Assembly: GCA_002720125.1 (NCBI GenBank)
Contig: PBGQ01000017.1
Location: forward strand, 1 to 5,835
Reading direction: 5' to 3'
Source of the DNA: Rickettsiales bacterium
GTDB lineage: Bacteria > Pseudomonadota > Alphaproteobacteria > TMED109
DNA: 5,835 nucleotides
The position numbers and the translations under genes are program-made. This document shows positions 1-5,202 of the stretch, one piece after another. Positions within the stretch are counted from its first letter, which is position 1. Every line of letters starts with the position of its first letter. The notes under the pieces were generated by a model that did no database searches, was not told the origin of the DNA, and was given only the letters and a program-made list of their open reading frames with translations.

Positions 1-214
1 CCATTACTAATGGATCTGAGTCCTTGTGGATTAAGTTGCCTGAGAGAATATTTATACCCTCTTCTGTGTCTAAATAATTATAATCAATATTCAAATCATT
101 GCATAAGCTATTGTTTATTAATACTTTTTTAGGATTATTAGTTTTTTCTGGTTCAATTTTACTATAAAATTGCTTAGGTAACTGATTAAAACTGTTTTTA
201 AAAATTAAACTCAA
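1..214 (-). CDS. selO: SelO/YdiU family protein adenylyltransferase, N-terminal fragment (runs off left edge)
   Basis: This is a partial gene: 71 codons are visible and the rest lies beyond base 1. The translation has the characteristic SelO N-terminus. NSFNQLPKQFYSKIEP (residues 7-22) matches the family pattern F-x-N-x-F-x-x-LP-x-x-FY-x-x-x-x-P. A 'lysine-VLINNSLCNDLNI' stretch and ILSGN (56-60) follow, ending in DPLVM just before where the conserved AGHQFG motif is expected. Family knowledge: SelO is a pseudokinase-fold enzyme that transfers AMP to protein Ser/Thr/Tyr and is linked to redox stress. The C-terminus, where some homologues carry selenocysteine or cysteine, is outside the window. 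The start is TTG at 214. A stop codon lies in frame at 229-227, no ATG or GTG occurs before the conserved region, and AAGGAAG sits 5 bases upstream. TTGA is shared with the ampG stop, which suggests translational coupling. The family assignment rests on pattern recall over a short fragment. Confidence 0.85.
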   Translation of the reverse strand, partial: MSLIFKNSFNQLPKQFYSKIEPEKTNNPKKVLINNSLCNDLNIDYNYLDTEEGINILSGNLIHKDSDPLVM

Positions 215-1515
215 TTTATCTTCCTTTTATTATCGATGTAATATATCAAAATGATAGCAGGTAAACAAAATAAAGCTGTAATTATAAAGAATCCTACCCA
301 CTCAGGATTATTAATTTGACTAACTCCAAAGCTTTCAAAATATTTTTGCCATTTTAAATTATCTATAAGCCAGCCTGCGGGTGCTGCTAACCAAGTTCTC
401 GAAAATGCCATAAAAGATGACAATAAAGCATATTGAAAAGCAGAGAAATTAATATTGCATAAGCTTGACAAATAAGCAATGAATGCAGCCGTTCCTATTC
501 CACCGGATAGGTTTTCTATAGTAATTGTAACTACTAACAGAGAAATACTGCTACCTTTTAGTGCTAAGACAATAAAAACTAAATTAGATAATAATTGAAG
601 TACTCCAGCAATAAATAAAGATAATATAATTCCTAATCTAGATATAATTACCCCTCCTACAAATAAACCTACTAAAGTAGCCCCAAGCCCGTAAAGTTTT
701 GATACTGTAGCAATTTCAGATTTCGTAAAACCTATCTCTAACATAAAAGGCTGAGCTAATACTCCTAATAGGGCATCTCCCCATTTGAACATAGCTATGA
801 ATACTAATACTAAGATCCAATTATTTTTTTTCATAAAATCTTTAAAAGGTTCAATTACTCGATCTTTTAAAAAATTTTTATAATTAATATTAACTTTATC
901 TAAAGCCTCTGAGTCTGTTTTTATGTTACAAAAACTAATTAATAGAATACCTACAGGAAACATTGCAGATAAAGAGAGAAAAGCAATTTTCCAAGAAAAT
1001 ATTTCAGCAATAATTAGTGCACCTGCTCCTGCAACTAGTAAAGCTATTCTATATCCTGTTACATACATTGCAGCACCCAAACCGTATTCATTTTCCTTAT
1101 GTATTTCTATTCTCCATGCATCTATAGCAATATCATGAGAAGCGGAAAAAAATGCTAATACTAAGGCAGCAAAAGCAAGAATTTTTGTATCTTCTACCGG
1201 ATCAATGTTTCCAATAACAAATATGTTAATACAAATTAATATTTGCATGATAATAATCCAAAATCTTCTAATACCTACCCTATTTGAAAAATACTTTGAA
1301 ATTTTTACATCCAGGAAAGGTGCCCATAAAAACTTAAAGGCATAGGGCAAGCCTACTAGTGCAAATAAGCCTATGGTTGTTTTATTTATATTTTGGTCTG
1401 CCAACCATGTTCCGAGAGTAGCAGATGTTAATAACAATGGTAATCCCGAAAAGAAACCAACAGGCAAAAATATTAATAGATTCTTTTTTGAACATTCTCT
1501 TATAATTTTAATCAA
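211..1515 (-). CDS. ampG: AmpG-family muropeptide MFS permease
   Basis: This is a 434-residue polytopic inner-membrane protein of the major facilitator superfamily. Family role: proton-driven import of GlcNAc-anhydroMurNAc muropeptides released by wall turnover, for recycling in the cytoplasm. Recognisable AmpG features are FFSGLPLLLT (21-30) in helix 1, TTIGLFALVGLPYAFKFLWAPFLD (46-69) across helix 2 and its loop, SASHDIAIDAWRIE (124-137), the GYRIAL segment (154-159), ENLSGGIGTAAFIAYLSSLCN (334-354) and FSAFQYALLSS (357-367). Length is a little below the E. coli protein (about 490) but normal for many proteobacterial homologues. The start is TTG at 1515: a stop codon lies directly upstream in frame, and the first internal Met is residue 90, well past helices 1 and 2. 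Only a weak AGG (1528-1526) lies upstream. It follows the adenosine kinase gene by 6 bases and overlaps selO by 4. The exact substrate is inferred from the family; no other recycling gene is in view. Confidence 0.9.
   Translation of the reverse strand: MIKIIRECSKKNLLIFLPVGFFSGLPLLLTSATLGTWLADQNINKTTIGLFALVGLPYAFKFLWAPFLDVKISKYFSNRVGIRRFWIIIMQILICINIFVIGNIDPVEDTKILAFAALVLAFFSASHDIAIDAWRIEIHKENEYGLGAAMYVTGYRIALLVAGAGALIIAEIFSWKIAFLSLSAMFPVGILLISFCNIKTDSEALDKVNINYKNFLKDRVIEPFKDFMKKNNWILVLVFIAMFKWGDALLGVLAQPFMLEIGFTKSEIATVSKLYGLGATLVGLFVGGVIISRLGIILSLFIAGVLQLLSNLVFIVLALKGSSISLLVVTITIENLSGGIGTAAFIAYLSSLCNINFSAFQYALLSSFMAFSRTWLAAPAGWLIDNLKWQKYFESFGVSQINNPEWVGFFIITALFCLPAIILIYYIDNKRKIN
220..226 (-). 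promoter_or_regulatory. Shine-Dalgarno site for selO, inside the ampG coding region
   Basis: On the minus strand AAGGAAG (226 to 220) is followed by a 5-base spacer and the TTG start at 214. It encodes Arg-Lys near the C-terminus of AmpG. It is the clearest ribosome binding site in the window and decides the selO start. The other genes here have weak or no recognisable sites. Confidence 0.7.
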
Positions 1516-1521
1516 TTAAGT

Positions 1522-2538
1522 TTAGCCTATTATATTATGCTCTTTAAAAAGATCTTTAATATTGTTATCAGTTCTTGCTCCGTAATATTTTATTACATCA
1601 GTAGCACATAAAACTCCTGCTTTTAAACATGTATCAATTGAAAGATTTTTCAAAAATGCATACAGGTATCCTGCAGCAAAATTGTCACCTGCTCCTGTGG
1701 TATCTAGAACCTCTGTCTCAATAGCATCGACAGTTATCAACTTTGAGTTTTTGAAGAGTGCTGCTCCCTTATTTCCTCTAGTAACTATTGTAGTATTTAC
1801 TTTATTTCCTGCCTCCTTTAAAGAATTTGTAAAATCTTTTTCAAAAAGACTTTCAATTTCCTGCTCATTACTAAAAAGAATATCAATATTTAAATTTATA
1901 AGTTCCTTAAATTCCTCCCTATGTCTATCAACGCAGAAACCATCTGATAGGCTTAGTGCTACTTTAAAATTTTCTTTTTTTGATTTTGTCACTATATCAA
2001 AGAATATATTTTTAGCTTCAGGTAAATCAAAAAGATATCCTTCTAAATATACAATTTTATGTTTATCTAGAATTTCTTGATTAATATCTTCATTCTTGAG
2101 ATTGCCCGAGGCACCTAAATAAGTACACATGGTTCTTTCTCCGTTAGGAGTCACCATTACAAGGCATATAGATGAAGGAAGTCCTTCTTTCTTTTCATTA
2201 TTTATTAAGTTGATGCTATCTCCTTGCATACTACTTGAAAATAGTTTGCCATATTCATCATTTTTTCGAATTCCTGCAAAACTACACTCTATTCCTAGCT
2301 TAGCCAGAGTCGATATTGTATTAGCCACAGAACCTCCAGCAGACGTTTTAACTATTTTATTTTTGCTTAAAATGTTTCTAATAAAAGAAACATCAACTAA
2401 ACTCATGCTTCCTGGTTGTATCTTTAAGCTGTCTAAAGTATTTTCATCTATATTTATAAGGATATCTGTAATAGCGTTACCTATACCCAATATATCATAT
2501 TTATTATTTTTCATTTTATATGTAAGTTGATATAACAT
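1522..2538 (-). CDS. PfkB-family carbohydrate kinase, adenosine kinase-like
   Basis: This is a 338-residue cytoplasmic ribokinase-fold enzyme that probably phosphorylates adenosine or a related nucleoside or sugar using ATP. Visible motifs are YDILGIGNAITDI (14-26), the glycine-rich substrate motif SAGGSVANTISTLAKLG (66-82), VTPNGERTMCTYLGAS (129-144) as seen in alphaproteobacterial adenosine kinases, YLEGYLFD (164-171), the NxxE metal/phosphate motif at N224-E227, TRGNKGA (253-259), and the PfkB C-terminal signature DTTGAGDNFAAG (279-290) with catalytic Asp285. Length is typical. The start is uncertain. ATG at 2538 gives the longest form, but Met9 (2514) begins right at the conserved MKNNKYDILGIGNA stretch and is where homologues usually start. 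Neither has a clear Shine-Dalgarno site. It is the first gene of the leftward kinase-ampG-selO unit and diverges from the amidase gene. Substrate specificity within PfkB cannot be fixed by eye; ribokinase or inosine/guanosine kinase activity is possible. Confidence 0.88.
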   Translation of the reverse strand: MLYQLTYKMKNNKYDILGIGNAITDILINIDENTLDSLKIQPGSMSLVDVSFIRNILSKNKIVKTSAGGSVANTISTLAKLGIECSFAGIRKNDEYGKLFSSSMQGDSINLINNEKKEGLPSSICLVMVTPNGERTMCTYLGASGNLKNEDINQEILDKHKIVYLEGYLFDLPEAKNIFFDIVTKSKKENFKVALSLSDGFCVDRHREEFKELINLNIDILFSNEQEIESLFEKDFTNSLKEAGNKVNTTIVTRGNKGAALFKNSKLITVDAIETEVLDTTGAGDNFAAGYLYAFLKNLSIDTCLKAGVLCATDVIKYYGARTDNNIKDLFKEHNIIG

Positions 2539-2563
2539 AATATTAAATAATAGTCTTAATTAA
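2515..2563. promoter_or_regulatory. Divergent intergenic control region between the kinase and amidase genes
   Basis: The gap is 25 bases if the kinase starts at 2538 and 49 if it starts at 2514. Both promoters must fit here or reach into the opposing coding sequence. Rightward, TTGATA (2527-2532) resembles a -35 box. The following AT-rich run (TAATAG at 2548-2553) is only a poor -10 at 15-base spacing, and would leave a very short leader. Leftward, several TATTAT-like blocks are present but AT content makes them uninformative. An 8-base palindrome TTAATTAA (2556-2563) abuts the amidase ATG. No Shine-Dalgarno site is visible on either side. The exact elements are uncertain; only the divergent arrangement is firm. 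Confidence 0.4.
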
Positions 2564-3973
2564 ATGAATGCTGATATTAAAAATCTATGGAAGAAATCTG
2601 GTAGAGAAGTAGTTGAACTTTTAAAAAATAAAGAAATAAATGGCAATGAGGTATTAGATGCTTGTTTGTCTAGAATATCCGACATCAACCCCTCAATAAA
2701 TGCCATTATTTCAATATTTGAAGAGCAGGCTAGAGCTAAAATATCAGATAAAAGAATAAATAGTGTATTATCTAATATGCCTGTGGTTATAAAAGATAAT
2801 ACTAACCTCAGTGGAACCAAAACTACCTTTGGTTCAAAATTATTTGAGAATAATATGTCATCTACAACTGATCCATCAGTGTGTAATATAGAAAATAATG
2901 GTGGAATAATTTTTGCTAAGACTAACTTACCCGAGTTAGGAGCTGGCTCTCATACTTATAACGAAATATTTGGCTTAACAAAAAATCCTTGGAATTTAGA
3001 ATATTCTGCAGGTGGAAGTTCTGGAGGTTCTGCCGCTGCCTTAGCTAGTGGAATGGCATGGTTTGCAACAGGTAATGATATAGGAGGAAGCCTCAGAAAC
3101 CCTGCTAGTTGGTGTGGCGTAGTGGGCTTAAGACCTACGCCTGGATTAATTCCTAGAGGACCCAGTCAACTACCCTTTAATACTCTGGCAGTCGAAGGTC
3201 CTATGGCTAGAAATGTAGAAGATTTATCGCTTTTTTTGGACTCAATGGTAGGATATTGTAATTCCGACCCTTTATCTACAAAAAGAGATGATGTACTTTT
3301 TTTTCAAAAGTTAAAGGAACCAAAAAAACAAAAATTAAAGATTGGATATACAAAAAACTTTAATCTGTTTAGTTGCAGTAAAGAAGTTAATGAGATGGTA
3401 GATAATACTGTAAAGTTGATTGAAGACATGGGGTATGAAATAGAAAATGCTTATCCCAAAATGGATAACTCTGAAGAGTGTTTTCAAGTCATGAGAGCTT
3501 TCTGGTATTACGCTTCTTACAATTCATTAATAGAGAAAGATAAAGACGTAAATTTAAAAGAGGAAATAATATGGAATATTGAAAAGGGAAATGGGTTAAA
3601 AGTTTCTGACCTAGTAAAAGCAGAAGAAATAAGAAAAAAAATCTACGAAAACACAATCAATTATTTTAAAGAATATGACCTGCTTATATCTCCTAGTTCT
3701 ATTGTTCCTCCATTTAGGAATGATATTAATTGGGTAAAAAAAGTAGGTAACACTGAATTTGATAATTATGTCTCCTGGATGATGATTGCAGCATGTATTT
3801 CACTAACAAGTTGCCCTAGTCTTGCAATGGCAACTTCATTTTCCCTAGATGGCTGTCCTTTTGGTGTACAACTAGTTGCATCTCCTAATAGAGAAGATGT
3901 TTTGCTATCCTTCGCAAAAGAACTTGAAGACAATATAAATATAAAGTCTCTTTTGCCTGCTCAAAAATTATAA
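2564..3973 (+). CDS. Amidase signature (AS) family amidohydrolase
   Basis: This is a 469-residue, probably cytoplasmic hydrolase of the amidase-signature family, with no signal peptide. The Ser-cisSer-Lys triad is complete. Lys77 lies in PVVIKDN (73-79), cis-Ser152 in GGSSGGSAAALASG (150-163), and nucleophile Ser176 in GNDIGGSLRNPA (170-181). The 150-181 stretch fits the PROSITE amidase pattern (PS00571) position by position. The N-terminal helix (about 8-47, LWKKSGREVVELL through DINPSINAI) and the C-terminal GCPFGVQLVASPNREDVLL segment are also typical. Family reaction: hydrolysis of a carboxamide to acid plus ammonia. The substrate cannot be read from sequence. It resembles GatA, but no gatB or gatC adjoins it and the residues around the triad look like those of general amidases. 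The start is ATG 2564, which places the first conserved helix at the usual distance, though no ribosome binding site is visible. The EI24 gene follows after 1 base, so the two are probably co-transcribed. Confidence 0.92.
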   Translation: MNADIKNLWKKSGREVVELLKNKEINGNEVLDACLSRISDINPSINAIISIFEEQARAKISDKRINSVLSNMPVVIKDNTNLSGTKTTFGSKLFENNMSSTTDPSVCNIENNGGIIFAKTNLPELGAGSHTYNEIFGLTKNPWNLEYSAGGSSGGSAAALASGMAWFATGNDIGGSLRNPASWCGVVGLRPTPGLIPRGPSQLPFNTLAVEGPMARNVEDLSLFLDSMVGYCNSDPLSTKRDDVLFFQKLKEPKKQKLKIGYTKNFNLFSCSKEVNEMVDNTVKLIEDMGYEIENAYPKMDNSEECFQVMRAFWYYASYNSLIEKDKDVNLKEEIIWNIEKGNGLKVSDLVKAEEIRKKIYENTINYFKEYDLLISPSSIVPPFRNDINWVKKVGNTEFDNYVSWMMIAACISLTSCPSLAMATSFSLDGCPFGVQLVASPNREDVLLSFAKELEDNINIKSLLPAQKL

Positions 3974-3974
3974 G

Positions 3975-4679
3975 ATGAATAATTATAGAATAATTTTTTA
4001 TCAAACATTAATTATTATTTTTAGCAAACAAAATATACGAGCTACCTTTTTTTCATTTTTCCTTTCTCTTTTTTTAATAGTAATTTTACTATTGTGTTTC
4101 TGGAACTTACTACCATCAATTAGTTGGATGAAAGTTATATTCTACGGAGTATATGATTATTTATTTAATCTTTTCTGGATCTTTATAATTACCAGTTCAT
4201 TTATTTATTTATTTCCTCCTATATCTACATTAGTTAGTGGATTCTTTCTCGAAAAAGTAGTAGATAATGTTAATAAGAGACTAGGAAGTTATGAAGATTT
4301 TAAGCTAGATGGAGATGGCTATTTAAGTGGTATAATTGCAGGTGTTAGAATTTTAGGTTTCTCTACTATTGTTTTTATTCTCGTAATGCTTTTTAAATGG
4401 TTATTTGTATCTAGCATAATTTTATCTATTATCTTACAATTCATGGCATCTAGTTTAATAATAGGTAGAGAATATTACGAAATTATTGCAATAAAGTATT
4501 TTACTGCTGAAGAATCAAAAAGGTTTAAAAGGAAGAACTATATAAACATTTTTATAGTAGGTATGTTTTGTAACCTTTTCTTCTTAATACCGTTACTTAA
4601 TCTAATAGCACCTATAATTTCAACTATTTTTATGACATTAAGATTTAATCAACTGAGACTAAAGAACTTTAATATCTAA
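3975..4679 (+). CDS. EI24 domain (CysZ-like) integral membrane protein
   Basis: This 234-residue membrane protein has hydrophobic segments at about 22-43, 63-80, 123-141, 142-163 and 191-219. Features of the EI24/CysZ family are YLFPPISTLVSGFFLEKV (78-95) after the second segment, the conserved GREYYEIIAI (164-173), and the C-terminal FFLIPLLNLIAPIISTIFM (202-220). Family knowledge: E. coli CysZ is a sulfate uptake protein, but the alphaproteobacterial EI24 proteins are usually annotated only by domain, so a sulfate role is not established here. Nothing in the neighbourhood belongs to sulfur assimilation. The start ATG lies 1 base after the amidase stop, with only a weak purine stretch (ATAAG) upstream, so translation is probably coupled to the amidase. 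The DUF2244 gene follows after 43 bases. Recalled alphaproteobacterial neighbourhoods place EI24, DUF2244, an adenosine kinase and dapB or nth close together, which supports the family call. Confidence 0.82.
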   Translation: MNNYRIIFYQTLIIIFSKQNIRATFFSFFLSLFLIVILLLCFWNLLPSISWMKVIFYGVYDYLFNLFWIFIITSSFIYLFPPISTLVSGFFLEKVVDNVNKRLGSYEDFKLDGDGYLSGIIAGVRILGFSTIVFILVMLFKWLFVSSIILSIILQFMASSLIIGREYYEIIAIKYFTAEESKRFKRKNYINIFIVGMFCNLFFLIPLLNLIAPIISTIFMTLRFNQLRLKNFNI

Positions 4680-4722
4680 AAAAATACATTTATATTTCTC
4701 TAAAAGACTATATATTGTTACC

Positions 4723-5202
4723 ATGGTTACCAAAAAAAAATACTTAGATCTTAAGCTGTATCCAAATAAGTCTTTGAATAGATTAAGTATTTTTTTCTTA
4801 AGATTTTTTTTCTTTATAATTACAATATGTATTTCCTTATATTTCACTAGTATGGGAGCATGGCCTGTAGGGGTATTTCTAGTTTTAGATTTCTTTTTGA
4901 TATATTATGCTTTGACCAAAAGTTTTAGAGACTCTAGGGCATATGATAGGATTATACTTAAGGAAAAATTATTTATAAGAAAGAGAAATAGAAAAGGTAA
5001 TATCAAAGAATTTTCTTTAGAACCCTCTTGGTTAAGGCTTAAAGTGAGTTACTATAATAATTCTGGACATCTTTGTATTATAAGCAAAGGTAAAAGTATT
5101 ATTATTGGTAACTTTCTTAATGTATCTGAATTAAAATCACTTGCCAAAATTATTAAAGAAGCTTTAATTAAAAGAGAAGCAGAAATACTATCAACTAGAT
5201 AA
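4723..5202 (+). CDS. DUF2244 domain-containing membrane protein
   Basis: This is a 159-residue protein of unknown function. It has a short N-terminal stretch with LYPNKSL (12-18), two hydrophobic helices (about 22-43 and 46-64) and a cytoplasmic or periplasmic C-terminal domain of about 95 residues. DUF2244 hallmarks are GAWPVGVFLVLDFFLIYYAL (45-64), the basic RDSRAYDRIIL stretch (69-79), the PSWLRLKV strand (101-108), IIIGNFLNVSE (126-136) and a closing amphipathic helix. Length is typical of the family. The ATG at 4723 has no evident Shine-Dalgarno site. An A9 run (4732-4740) right after the start encodes Lys4-Lys6. It may be co-transcribed with the EI24 gene, although the 43-base AT-rich gap (4680-4722) could hold a weak promoter. 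Its last 12 bases overlap the 3' end of dapB on the other strand. Function is not known; the role is presumably at the membrane. Confidence 0.88.
   Translation: MVTKKKYLDLKLYPNKSLNRLSIFFLRFFFFIITICISLYFTSMGAWPVGVFLVLDFFLIYYALTKSFRDSRAYDRIILKEKLFIRKRNRKGNIKEFSLEPSWLRLKVSYYNNSGHLCIISKGKSIIIGNFLNVSELKSLAKIIKEALIKREAEILSTR
5191..5202. other. Convergent 3' overlap of the DUF2244 gene and dapB
   Basis: The rightward DUF2244 gene stops with TAA at 5200-5202, and the leftward dapB stops with TGA at 5193-5191, so the coding ends overlap tail to tail by 12 bases. No hairpin followed by a T-run is visible on either side. Each transcript probably extends antisense into its neighbour unless another termination mechanism acts. 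Confidence 0.85.

Noticed and set aside
923..1138. Rightward open frame of 71 codons opposite ampG
   Set aside because: It is fully antisense to a confidently identified AmpG, has no recognisable domain, and mirrors the hydrophobic coding of the real gene.
1682..2530. Two rightward open frames (1682-2080 and 2129-2530) opposite the PfkB kinase gene
   Set aside because: They lie antisense to well-conserved kinase motifs, are low in complexity (Ser/Phe/Leu rich), and show no family features.
2560..2820. Leftward open frame of 86 codons opposite the amidase start
   Set aside because: It is antisense to the conserved amidase N-terminus and would fill the divergent promoter gap; its composition is that of a shadow frame.
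3294..3306. T8 run in the amidase as a possible frameshift site
   Set aside because: The frame continues intact through it with conserved family sequence downstream, so there is no sign of a break.
2564..3973. The amidase as GatA of the tRNA amidotransferase
   Set aside because: It has the shared amidase signature, but no gatB or gatC is adjacent and the sequence around the triad looks like a general amidase. GatA cannot be wholly excluded without a search.
4680..4722. A promoter or terminator in the gap between the EI24 and DUF2244 genes
   Set aside because: TATATT-like blocks are present, but they are expected by chance at this AT content. No paired -35 or hairpin with a T-run could be supported.
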